A stretch of DNA of 64,000 nucleotides. Source: Pandoraea sp. (GTDB lineage: Bacteria > Pseudomonadota > Gammaproteobacteria > Burkholderiales > Burkholderiaceae). The DNA is taken from positions 1-64,000 of the forward strand of contig NZ_SCSK01000005.1 in the NCBI RefSeq assembly GCF_004297875.1, written 5' to 3'. The notes under the pieces are model-generated. The model made no database searches, was not told the origin of the DNA, and saw only the letters and a program-made list of their open reading frames with translations. Shown here piece by piece: positions 42,071 through 50,188 of this stretch. Position numbers and translations under genes: made by a program. The number at the start of each line of letters is the position of its first letter. Position 1 is the stretch's first letter.

Positions 42071-42133
42071 TTTACAGCTGGTTACAGACGTCACAGGCCG
42101 GTAGCACATGCCGCCCCGGCGCACCGCTAAATT
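42071..42133 (+). promoter_or_regulatory. Activator-type promoter, copy 2
   Basis: TTTACA (42071), GTTACA (42081), ACGTCAC (42088), CCGGTA (42098) and a -10-like TAAATT (42128) at exactly the offsets seen in copy 1. About 27 of the first 36 bases match copy 1. It overlaps nothing coding and starts 54 bases after the preceding gene ends. Confidence 0.65.
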
Positions 42134-42148
42134 GGGTGTGAACACATT

Positions 42149-42163
42149 GCCACGATCAGTGGC
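42149..42163 (+). promoter_or_regulatory. Leader hairpin, copy 2
   Basis: GCCAC-GATCA-GTGGC stem-loop in the predicted leader, 32 bases before the start codon, with GATC in the loop as in the paralog's leader hairpin. Confidence 0.4.
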
Positions 42164-42194
42164 GCATTCACCCCAGGCGGTCTAAGGAGTTGGC

Positions 42195-42572
42195 ATGAAA
42201 AAAGCAAATTATCTGATCGGCGTGGCGTTGGCCGCGATGTCGCTGGTCGCTCTCAACGCCCAGGCCCGCGGTGGCGGCATGGGCGCCGGGGTCGGCGCCG
42301 GCATGAGCGCCGGCGTGGACGGCGGTTCCATGGGATTGAGGGCCGGCGGCATGTCGAGCTCGCATATGAGCACCAGCGGCATGGCCAATACCAACGGCTT
42401 CTCGGCATCGGATCGGGATAACGGGATGGCGCGCGCGCAAGATCGCAGCAGCATGCACGCCAACCTGGCGGATTCCCGCACTCGCACGCGTTATACGCAC
42501 ACCCGCCACCACACCACTCAGCGCCACGAGGGCAAGCACGTGGCACATCAATACGGCCACGCGAGCAATTAA
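42195..42572 (+). CDS. Small exported Gly/Met/Ser-rich protein, MKKANY paralog 2
   Basis: A 125-residue exported protein with the signal peptide MKKANYLIGVALAAMSLVALNAQA, almost the same as in paralog 1. The mature part begins RGGGMGAGVGAGMSAGVDGGS, continues with Ser/Met repeats (SSSHMSTSGMANTNG), and ends His/Arg/Thr-rich (RTRYTHTRHHTTQRHEGKHVAHQYGHASN). The composition suggests an unstructured, metal- or surface-binding protein. The start follows AAGGAG. Family and function are unknown. Confidence 0.65.
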   Translation: MKKANYLIGVALAAMSLVALNAQARGGGMGAGVGAGMSAGVDGGSMGLRAGGMSSSHMSTSGMANTNGFSASDRDNGMARAQDRSSMHANLADSRTRTRYTHTRHHTTQRHEGKHVAHQYGHASN

Positions 42573-42632
42573 CCTCGCGCTGCACCATCACGCTCGACGC
42601 CCCGCCCGGCACGCCCGACGGGGCGCAGTGCG

Positions 42633-43544
42633 TCAAATCAGTAAATAGTTCTGCGGCTCGTTGATTGGCGGCAACGCGCGCTCGCCCAGCATTTCCAGCA
42701 GCGACGCCTGGATGCTTTCGCTCATGGCATTGAGCGGCAAGTCGTTCGCATCGGTGCCGAATGGCTCCTCGATCTCCGCGCTCAACGCTTCCAGCGCAAA
42801 GAACGTGTAGGCAATAAACGTCACCACGACCGGCGTCATCAAGCCGATCGAGTCAACCAGACCGAACGGTAGCAACAGGCAATACAGATACACAGTCCGA
42901 TGAATGATCACCGCATAGGTGAAAGGAATCGGCGTGCCGGCAATCCGCTCGCAGCCGCCGAGCATATCGGTCAGATACCCCAGATGGGTTTCCATAGTCT
43001 GCGCGAGCGCCGGCGCCAGAACGCCCTCGCGGCGCCGCTCGCGCATCCACTCGCCGGCCATCAGCAGAAGCATCGCTGGCTGAAAACGCAGACCCTCCAG
43101 CCGAGCCCGATCGGCCGACTCGAGCCAGCATGCCAGATCGTCGCTCGCGTCGGTGCCCCGCAACTGATGGCGCAACGCATGAACGAACGCAATCAGGCGG
43201 TAGACGAATGCCTTGGCTGGCATAGGATCGTCGACCACGGTGAGCGCCTGGCGCGCCAGCGAGCGGGTTTGGTTGAGCACGCCACCCCACAACACCCGTG
43301 CTTCCCAATAGCGCGCATAACTGGTGCTGTTGCGAAAGCCGAGAAAAATCGCGAGTGTCAGGCCGATCAGCGAAAACGGCACGAAATTCAGCGACACCTT
43401 CCACGCGAAAAGGCGCCCGTGCGCGAGTGTCACCATCACGGCAAATGCCATGGTCAGCAACAGTTGCGGCAGGATTTCGGGTAACACCGAGCCCCGCAGG
43501 ACAAAAAGCATGCGAAACCAGTGAAGGCGAGGACGAACGATCAT
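42633..43544 (-). CDS. Bestrophin-like (UPF0187) channel protein
   Basis: A 303-residue inner-membrane protein of the bacterial bestrophin family (UPF0187/YneE), pentameric ion channels. PRLHWFRMLFVLRGSVLPEILPQLL opens the first helix; FSLIGLTLAIFLGFRNSTSYARYWEARVLWGGVLNQTRS is the neck region; PFTYAVIIHRTVYLYCLLLPFGLVDSIGL and EIEEPFGTDANDLPLNAMSESI complete the signature. The start is chosen at the ATG beginning MIVRPRLHW; upstream ATGs at 43562 and 43664 would add non-conserved residues. Bacterial homologues conduct monovalent cations or anions; the direction and signal here are unknown. Confidence 0.85.
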   Translation of the reverse strand: MIVRPRLHWFRMLFVLRGSVLPEILPQLLLTMAFAVMVTLAHGRLFAWKVSLNFVPFSLIGLTLAIFLGFRNSTSYARYWEARVLWGGVLNQTRSLARQALTVVDDPMPAKAFVYRLIAFVHALRHQLRGTDASDDLACWLESADRARLEGLRFQPAMLLLMAGEWMRERRREGVLAPALAQTMETHLGYLTDMLGGCERIAGTPIPFTYAVIIHRTVYLYCLLLPFGLVDSIGLMTPVVVTFIAYTFFALEALSAEIEEPFGTDANDLPLNAMSESIQASLLEMLGERALPPINEPQNYLLI

Positions 43545-43800
43545 AGTTGTCAGACCCAACATGAAACGCCGCACGCTCACGTGGCGATGCGGCGCAAAAA
43601 AGCCTGCCGGCGATGCGCCGAAGCGCGACTCGCGGGCAGCCGCATTATAGGATGAGTGCGCCACATCGGCTCAGCGAGCGCTGGCGCCGCGCCTTTCTCC
43701 TGCATGCCCGGCAACCCCGGGAAATCCCCTAGGCCAATTTAGCCAGGCATTACCTTCGCACCGATCGGCATTCCTAAAATCGTGCTCAAGGAGGTGCCGA

Positions 43801-44199
43801 ATGGCCAAATTGATTCACACCATGATCCGCGTGCTGGACCTCGACAAATCGCTGCGCTTTTATGAAACGGCGTTCGATTTGCATATCTCGCACCGACTCG
43901 ATTTTCCCGATTTCTCGCTGGTCTACCTGCGCAATGCCGAGGCCGACAATGAGATCGAGCTGACCTGGAACAAGTCGCGCACGGCGCCTTACACCCATGG
44001 CGACGGTTATGGGCATGTAGCCGTTTGCGTCGACAACGTCGCTTCGGCCCATCAGCGCATGCGGGAGCTTGGCTTCAACCCGGCCGATATCCGCGAGTTT
44101 CACGACGGCGCCAACCAGTTGCTGGCACGCTATTTCTTCGTTCAGGATCCCGACGGTTACAAGATAGAAGTGCTGGAGCGCCACGGCCATTATCAGTGA
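43801..44199 (+). CDS. gloA: Glyoxalase I-like VOC protein
   Basis: A 132-residue VOC-superfamily protein very close to GloA (lactoylglutathione lyase) in layout. IHTMIRVLDLDKSLRFYETAF carries the first metal His (His6), NEIELTWN the first Glu, GYGHVAVCVDN the second His and DPDGYKIEVLER the second Glu, a complete Ni/Zn site. It isomerises the methylglyoxal-glutathione adduct to S-lactoylglutathione. The mid-section around REFHDGANQLLARYFF differs from E. coli GloA, so a related substrate is possible. The gene follows AAGGAGG and precedes the GMC dehydrogenase genes by 67 bases. Confidence 0.85.
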   Translation: MAKLIHTMIRVLDLDKSLRFYETAFDLHISHRLDFPDFSLVYLRNAEADNEIELTWNKSRTAPYTHGDGYGHVAVCVDNVASAHQRMRELGFNPADIREFHDGANQLLARYFFVQDPDGYKIEVLERHGHYQ

Positions 44200-44266
44200 G
44201 GCCGGGTAGGAAGTGGTCGACATTCATAGAACAGCAGTCCCCCCATCAAAAATTCAGGAGACAAAC

Positions 44267-44881
44267 ATGAAACGTGCTGTGATTCCGATCCAGGCGGATG
44301 ATTGCCGGGGTCCCGTCGAAAGTATCGCTGCCATCCGGCTTACGCGCCGCAGTCTGCTCAAGGGCGCCGGCATTCTGACGGGCACCCTGGCGGTTTCGTC
44401 GACGCTGGCGATGGTGGCGCCCAGCCGCGTGTGGGCGCTCGAAATGTCGTCGTTCGATGCGCATCAGGGCGCGGTCATCCTGGCCTTCACGCGCCACCTC
44501 TATCCGCACAAGGGGCTCGAGGACGCCGTCTATGCGCTGGTCGTCAAGGCGCTGGATCAAAAGGCCAAGGCCGATTCGGCCAACAGGAAAACGCTGCTGG
44601 CTGGCGTCAAGCGGCTCGACGGCATCGCCGGCACCAATTGGCTCAAGCGTTCGGCGTCGCTGCAGGCGGTCGACGTGGCATCGATGGAGGGCGACCCGTT
44701 TTTCGAACTGGTCAGGAGCACCGCGGTGGTCTCCCTGTACAGCAACACCATGGCCTATGCCCATTTCGGCTACGGCGGGGAAGAAGGCGACGGCGGCTAC
44801 CTGCACAAGGGATTCGACGATCTGGCCTGGCTGCCCAATCCTCCCGCCGAAGACAGCGGGCCGATCCCCCAGGATAGCTAA
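44267..44881 (+). CDS. Tat-exported gamma subunit of GMC dehydrogenase
   Basis: A 204-residue protein of the gluconate 2-dehydrogenase subunit 3 type. A twin-arginine signal (TRRSLLKGAGILTGTLAVSS) precedes a helical domain with the hitch-hiker arrangement typical of these subunits, which carry the signal for export of the flavoprotein. The following gene encodes that flavoprotein, 24 bases away. The ATG follows AGGAGA. C-terminal segments GYGGEEGDGGYLHKGFDDLAWLPNPP are well conserved in the family. Confidence 0.82.
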   Translation: MKRAVIPIQADDCRGPVESIAAIRLTRRSLLKGAGILTGTLAVSSTLAMVAPSRVWALEMSSFDAHQGAVILAFTRHLYPHKGLEDAVYALVVKALDQKAKADSANRKTLLAGVKRLDGIAGTNWLKRSASLQAVDVASMEGDPFFELVRSTAVVSLYSNTMAYAHFGYGGEEGDGGYLHKGFDDLAWLPNPPAEDSGPIPQDS

Positions 44882-44905
44882 ATAGACTTATTGCAGGAGA
44901 CATCG

Positions 44906-46492
44906 ATGGACGCGAACTACAACAAAATCAATTTCTCGCTCGACGATGACCATGTGGTCGTCATCATCGGGTCCGGCGCCGGCGGCGGCACGCTCGCCAA
45001 TGAGCTTGCCCAGAAAGGCGTCGACGTAGTCGTGCTGGAGGCCGGAAAGCTGCTCAACCGGGGCGACTTCATCGCCGACGAGTGGCCCGCCTTCCAGCAG
45101 CTTTCATGGCTCGATAAGCGCACCACCTCGGGATCGTGGCGCGTTGCCCGCGATTTCCCCAACCTGCCGGCATGGATTTGCAAGACTGTGGGCGGCACCA
45201 CCGTTCACTGGGCCGGCGCCAGCCTGCGCATCCAGCCGCATGAGTTCAAGGCGCGCACGACCTACGGCGCGCTGCCCGGCGCCAACCTGCTGGACTGGCC
45301 GGTCACGCGCGAGGAGCTCGACCCGTATTACGCGCGCGCCGAAAACAAAATGGGCGTGACTCGCACCAACGGCATTCCCGGCTTGCCCGGCAACAACAAC
45401 TTCAAGGTGATGCACGCCGGCGCGAGCAAGCTCGGCTACAAGGAATGCAACACCGGGCATATGGCGATCAACAGCCAGGTTCGCGATGGCCGCAGCCACT
45501 GCTTTCAGCGCGGCTTCTGCTTTCAGGGATGCCGCACCGGCGCCAAGTGGTCGACCCTCTATACGGAAATCCCTCACGCGCAAGCCACCGGCCATATGGA
45601 GTTGCGCACGCAAACGCACGTCGTGCGCATCGAACACGACATGCACGGCAATGCGTCGGCGGTGCTCTATTACGACGCCCAGGGCAAGCTGCAGCGTCAG
45701 AAGGCCCGCGTGGTGAGCGTGGCGGGCAATTCGATCGAGTCGCCGCGCCTGCTGCTCAATTCGGAATCGGCACTGTTCCCCAACGGACTGGCCAATTCGT
45801 CGGGCCAGGTCGGACGCAACTATATGCGGCATACCACCGCGTCGGTCTATGGCGTGTTCGAAAACAAGGTCGACATGTACAAGGGCACGACGATGGCCGG
45901 CATCATCAGCGACGAGGCAGGGTTCAATCCGAGTCGGGGCTTCGTGGGCGGCTATCACATGGAAACGATCTCGCTGGGGTTGTCGTTCTACGCGGCCTTC
46001 CTCAACCCGGGCGCGTGGGGCACGAACTTCACGCAGGCGATGGACGAATACGCTCACACCGCCGGGATGTGGATCGTCGGCGAAGACATGCCGCGCGAGA
46101 CCAACCGCATCACCCTGAATTCGGCGGTCAAGGACCAATACGGCATGCCGGTGGCCAATGTGCATTTCGACGACCACCCCAACGACGAAGCGATGCGCGC
46201 TCACGGGTTGCGTCAAGGTTCGGCGGTCTATGAAGCGGTCGGGGCCAAGCGCGTCTATCAGGTACCGCCCTACCCGTCCACGCACAACCTCGGCACCTGC
46301 CGGATGAGCGCGCGCGCGGCCGATGGCGTGTGCAACAAATTCGGCCAGACGCACGACGTGAAGAATCTGTTCATCTCCGACGGCAGCCAGTTCACCACCG
46401 GTGCCGCGGAAAACCCGACGCTCACGATTGTCACGCTCGCCATCCGGCAGGCCGAACACATCGCCGAGCAAATGCGTCAGCGCGTGATCTGA
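44906..46492 (+). CDS. GMC-family FAD dehydrogenase, catalytic subunit
   Basis: A 528-residue flavoprotein of the glucose-methanol-choline family, of the membrane-associated gluconate/sorbitol/FAD-glucose dehydrogenase branch. VVIIGSGAGGGTLANELAQKGVDVVVLEAG binds FAD; GGTTVHWAGAS is the second FAD segment; the catalytic pair is His in STHNLGTCRM and Asn in AAENPTLTIV. Three cysteines in HCFQRGFCFQGCRTGAKWS (C-x5-C-x3-C) sit where related FAD-glucose dehydrogenases bind a [3Fe-4S] cluster (inference). The usual multiheme cytochrome c gene is absent next door. Substrate unknown; a sugar, polyol or sugar acid is likely. Confidence 0.85.
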   Translation: MDANYNKINFSLDDDHVVVIIGSGAGGGTLANELAQKGVDVVVLEAGKLLNRGDFIADEWPAFQQLSWLDKRTTSGSWRVARDFPNLPAWICKTVGGTTVHWAGASLRIQPHEFKARTTYGALPGANLLDWPVTREELDPYYARAENKMGVTRTNGIPGLPGNNNFKVMHAGASKLGYKECNTGHMAINSQVRDGRSHCFQRGFCFQGCRTGAKWSTLYTEIPHAQATGHMELRTQTHVVRIEHDMHGNASAVLYYDAQGKLQRQKARVVSVAGNSIESPRLLLNSESALFPNGLANSSGQVGRNYMRHTTASVYGVFENKVDMYKGTTMAGIISDEAGFNPSRGFVGGYHMETISLGLSFYAAFLNPGAWGTNFTQAMDEYAHTAGMWIVGEDMPRETNRITLNSAVKDQYGMPVANVHFDDHPNDEAMRAHGLRQGSAVYEAVGAKRVYQVPPYPSTHNLGTCRMSARAADGVCNKFGQTHDVKNLFISDGSQFTTGAAENPTLTIVTLAIRQAEHIAEQMRQRVI

Positions 46493-46629
46493 TGGAAAGC
46501 CGGGCGGATGCATAGCGACTCGGCCTGAGCAGGGGCGGCAACGGCGGGCAGCCGCCGCATCAGAGTTCGATGCGGCGATTGCCCGCACGGCGCGCCGCTG
46601 CAGGCCGCTTTTCATTGGAGAAAGACGTC

Positions 46630-47211
46630 ATGGCGCAGAAAAAAATATTGATGCTGGTCGGCGATTTTGCCGAGGATTACGAGGTAATGGTGCCGTTCCA
46701 GATGCTGCTGATGGTGGGCCACACGGTCCATGCGGTGTGCCCTGGCAAGTCATCCGGGCAAGCCATCAAGACGGCGATACATGATTTCGAGGGCGACCAG
46801 ACCTACTCTGAGAAGCGCGGCCACAACTTCACGCTCAACGCCGATTTCGCCGCGGTGCGCGCGCAAGACTACGATGCGCTGGTGATCGCCGGAGGCCGCG
46901 CGCCGGAGTACCTGCGGCTCAACCCGCAGGTCATCGCCATCGTGAAACACTTCATGAGCGAGGGCAAGCCGACTGCGGCCGTGTGCCATGGCGCGCAGAT
47001 TCTGGCTGCCGCCAATGTGCTGGCGGGGCGCAAATGTTCGGCGTATCCTGCTTGTCAACCCGAGGTGGAACTGGCTGGCGGCATCTATCAGGCGATCGGT
47101 CTCGATCAGGCGGCGGTCGACGGCAATCTGGTCACCGCGCCCGCGTGGCCGGCCCATCCTCGATTCATCGCGGAATTTCTGAAAGTACTGGGCACGCAAA
47201 TCACGCCGTGA
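46630..47211 (+). CDS. DJ-1/PfpI family protein (YhbO-like)
   Basis: A 193-residue DJ-1/PfpI protein. [37 protein letters not shown] carries the acidic residue near the active site; the nucleophile is in [36 protein letters not shown]. It is closer to PfpI/YhbO-type enzymes than to the Hsp31-like protein at 38193-38876. Members protect proteins and DNA from glyoxal damage or act as peptidases. The start follows GGAGAAAG. It follows the GMC dehydrogenase gene (137 bases), in line with detoxifying its aldehyde products. Confidence 0.87.
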   Translation: MAQKKILMLVGDFAEDYEVMVPFQMLLMVGHTVHAVCPGKSSGQAIKTAIHDFEGDQTYSEKRGHNFTLNADFAAVRAQDYDALVIAGGRAPEYLRLNPQVIAIVKHFMSEGKPTAAVCHGAQILAAANVLAGRKCSAYPACQPEVELAGGIYQAIGLDQAAVDGNLVTAPAWPAHPRFIAEFLKVLGTQITP

Positions 47212-47287
47212 TTGCGACGCTGGCGCCAACGTCCACGTCCCGCACATGCTCGCGGCGGGGCACGACATTCGAGTGAGGAGGCACGCC

Positions 47288-47620
47288 ATGTGCAATGTCT
47301 ATGTGAAGGCAGATCCGATGCTTTACGAGTCCCGAACACGCTCGCTGCGTGTGCACGGCGTGATCACTACGGTCAGGTTGGAAAATCTCTTCTGGGATGT
47401 GCTCCACGATATTGCCGAGCGCGAGAATCTGACCACCAGCCAGTTCGTCGTCAAACTGTATGACGAACTCACTACCCTGCGTGGCGAAGTGACCAATTTC
47501 GCGTCGTTTCTGCGCGTGTGCTGCTTGCGGTACCTGGCATCGCGCGAGCAGGAGCGCTCGCCCGCGGCCGAAGCCAAAGGGCAGGCGGTCGCGCCACTGC
47601 GTCAGATCAAAAGCGCCTGA
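47288..47620 (+). CDS. Ribbon-helix-helix domain protein
   Basis: A 110-residue protein of the ribbon-helix-helix-like domain 4 type. A beta strand (HGVITTVRLENLFWDVLHDIAERENLTTSQFVVKLYDELT) is followed by helices and a tail of low complexity. Such proteins are small DNA-binding repressors or of unknown role. The ATG at 47288 follows GGAGGC. It is not overlapped by a toxin gene, so it is not an obvious antitoxin. The gene follows the PfpI-type gene by 76 bases in the same direction. Confidence 0.72.
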   Translation: MCNVYVKADPMLYESRTRSLRVHGVITTVRLENLFWDVLHDIAERENLTTSQFVVKLYDELTTLRGEVTNFASFLRVCCLRYLASREQERSPAAEAKGQAVAPLRQIKSA

Positions 47621-47780
47621 TGCCCGGCGCGTTGCCGGCCGCCAACGCCGGCTCACGCTGATTCGGGCATCTCGTCGTCGGCCTCGGCGCCACGACCCCG
47701 CGTAGCATCGCGTGCGGCCTGGTGCCTTATCAAGCCGGGCGCGACGGACAATCCCCGTTGCCAGGCCGCCCCGCGCAGGC

Positions 47781-50123
47781 TTAGCCGCAGGCTTGCGACG
47801 CCAACCCTCCCGGCTCGGCCGAGGGATCGCTCGGATCGGACAACACGATTTGATTCCTGCCCGCGGCCTTGGCCTGATACATCGCCGCGTCGGCGCGGGC
47901 CAGCAGGCGGCTTGCGCTCTCGCCGCTGTCGACGTAATAGAGCGCCACGCCAATGCTGGTCGAGAGCCGGATCGGGACCCCGCCGATCACATGCGCGGCG
48001 CTGATTTTTTCGCGCAACTTGTAAGCCACGCTCTTGGCATCGCACAGGCCGTTCTTCAGGTGTTCGAGAATCACGATGAACTCGTCGCCGGCCAATCGTG
48101 CGACACGGTCGGTCTCGCGAATCGACGCGTGCAGCGTGGCGGCAAACCACTGCAAGACCTGGTCGCCGAACTCATGCCCGCGCGCGTCGTTGAGCTGCTT
48201 GAAGCCGTCGAGATCCATGAACAGCAGCGCCATGTGGTGCTGCTGGCGGCGTGTGCGGGCCATGGTTTCCTTTAGCATCGTCATGAAGGCGCGCCGGTTC
48301 GGCAAGCCGGTGAGCGCATCGTGGTGCGCTTCGAATTCGAGTTGCTGTTGCAGTTGCTTGCGCTCGGAGACGTTTTGCCCGAGCACATAAAAGCCGGCCA
48401 CGCGGCCCTCGGCATCGATGTCAGGCACGAACGACGAATGTATCCAGATCGTCCCCCAGCGGGCCGGCATCTCGTATTCGACGCTCACGTGCTCGCCGCG
48501 CAATACCCGCTGAACGTCCGGCTCCAATTGCTCGAACAATCCGGTGCCCCAAAGATCGCGAACATGCATGCCGTCGAGCCCGCCGGGCAGCACGTCGAAC
48601 CACTGTTCGTGGACGCGATTGTGGAAGCGATAGTGCAGATCGGGGCCGATATAGGCAATCATCGCCGGCACGTTGTCGAGCACCGTCTTCAATTGCGCGC
48701 GACTCTCGCGTATGCTGGCCTCGCTTGCCTTGCGCTCGCTGATGTCGCGCAGGAACGCATTGATGCGCAGGCGGCCGCCAACGCGGCTGGCGCCGAGCGT
48801 GACCTCCACCGGAAAAGCGGTGCCGTCGCGCCGCAGGCCGGTCGCCTCGATACGCTGGCCCAAAAGAGTCCGCTCGCCGCTGCGCGCAAAGCGCTCGAGC
48901 GCGCTTCGATACTCCTGGCGCATTGCCGGCGGAACGATTTTCTCGATCAGCGCCGCGCCAACGGCTTCGGCCTTGGGCCAGCCGAAAATCTGCTCGGCGG
49001 CCGCATTCCAGGTCGTGATCGTGCCTTGTTCGTCGGTCTCGACAAAGGCGTCGATGGCATTCTCCAGCGTGCCGCGAAAACGCTCCTGCTCCTGCGTCAG
49101 TTCGCGCTGAAAGATCTTGCGGCGCTCGATTTCGGCGTTCAGCTCGCGCACCGCCGCGCTCAACTCGCTGGTGCGCCGAACCACCCGCCGCTCGAGTTCG
49201 GCGCGCAACGCCGCCAGCTCCTGCTCGGTGCGCTTGCGTTGGCCGATATCGCTGACGGCCGAGATGCAGTACAGCGGCTTGCCGTCCTCGTCGCGCATCA
49301 CCGAGGTGACAACCTGCACCCAGATCACTCGTGCGTCCGCGCCGATGAAGCGCTTCTCCAGCGCGTAGGTTTCGATTTCGCCCGCCAGCAGTTGCTTGAA
49401 TAGCGCGACATTGTGGGGCACGTCGTCGGGATGCGTGAGCTGCTCGAAGTTGGCGGCCAGCAAGGTCGCCCGATCATGTCCGAGCATCGCGCACAGGCGG
49501 TCGTTGACATGCCACCAGCGCCCCTCGACCGAAAGCAGCGCAAGCCCCACCGCGGCCTGATTCACGGTGCGCTCGAACAGCGTCTCGGTAGTCGCCAGCG
49601 AGCGGCGTGTACGCTCGGCGTCGCGCCGCTCCTCGATCAGATGGAAATACTGCTCGACCATCGCGCCAAGATCGCGCAGGCAATCGGCGTCGTCCGGACC
49701 GAAACGACGCGGCTGCCGGTCGATCAGGCACAGCGTGCCCAGCGCGTGGCCGCTGCGGGAGTACACCGGCACGCCCGCGTAGAAGCGCAGGTGCGGCGGG
49801 CCGCACACCAACGGATTGTCGGCAAAGCGCGCATCCTCGCGCGTATCGGCGACCACCATCGGCACGCCCGGCCGATTCAGGATCGCATGTGCGCAAAACG
49901 ATACGTCGCGCGCGGTCTGCCGCACCGCCATGCCCACCCGCGAGATGAACCACTGGCGCTCGGCGTCAATGAGCGTTACCAGCGAGATCGGCAGCTGAAA
50001 ATGCCGTGCGGCAAGGCGCGTGATGCGATCGAGTTCCTCGACGGGCTCGCTGTCCAGCACGTCGAGCGCCAGCAGTGTCTGGATGCGCTGCGCCTCGTCG
50101 TCTGGGTGTGCCGGAATGATCAT
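47781..50123 (-). CDS. GAF-PAS-PAS-PAS-GGDEF diguanylate cyclase
   Basis: A 780-residue cytosolic diguanylate cyclase. Residues 1-165 form a GAF domain (ITRLAARHFQLPISLVTLIDAERQWF), followed by PAS domains at about 175-300, 345-470 and 475-600, with a coiled coil at about 300-345. The GGDEF domain (605-765) has DALTGLPNRRAFMTML and the active loop AGDEF, a functional variant, with an RxxD inhibitory site five residues before it (RETD). It should therefore make c-di-GMP under product inhibition. No membrane segment is seen. It lies downstream of a GGDEF/EAL gene on the same strand, 65 bases away. Confidence 0.9.
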   Translation of the reverse strand: MIIPAHPDDEAQRIQTLLALDVLDSEPVEELDRITRLAARHFQLPISLVTLIDAERQWFISRVGMAVRQTARDVSFCAHAILNRPGVPMVVADTREDARFADNPLVCGPPHLRFYAGVPVYSRSGHALGTLCLIDRQPRRFGPDDADCLRDLGAMVEQYFHLIEERRDAERTRRSLATTETLFERTVNQAAVGLALLSVEGRWWHVNDRLCAMLGHDRATLLAANFEQLTHPDDVPHNVALFKQLLAGEIETYALEKRFIGADARVIWVQVVTSVMRDEDGKPLYCISAVSDIGQRKRTEQELAALRAELERRVVRRTSELSAAVRELNAEIERRKIFQRELTQEQERFRGTLENAIDAFVETDEQGTITTWNAAAEQIFGWPKAEAVGAALIEKIVPPAMRQEYRSALERFARSGERTLLGQRIEATGLRRDGTAFPVEVTLGASRVGGRLRINAFLRDISERKASEASIRESRAQLKTVLDNVPAMIAYIGPDLHYRFHNRVHEQWFDVLPGGLDGMHVRDLWGTGLFEQLEPDVQRVLRGEHVSVEYEMPARWGTIWIHSSFVPDIDAEGRVAGFYVLGQNVSERKQLQQQLEFEAHHDALTGLPNRRAFMTMLKETMARTRRQQHHMALLFMDLDGFKQLNDARGHEFGDQVLQWFAATLHASIRETDRVARLAGDEFIVILEHLKNGLCDAKSVAYKLREKISAAHVIGGVPIRLSTSIGVALYYVDSGESASRLLARADAAMYQAKAAGRNQIVLSDPSDPSAEPGGLASQACG

Positions 50124-50188
50124 GGTCTTGATGTCGTATTGTTATTTGTATTCGTTGCTTGAACCAGCGTTGCCACGTGGCGGCGCGG

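Noticed and set aside
45104..46615. A 503-codon open frame antisense to the GMC dehydrogenase gene
   Set aside because: It mirrors the codon positions of a gene with clear motifs on the other strand, a common artefact of GC-rich codon bias; its translation is Arg/Ala/His-rich and matches nothing.
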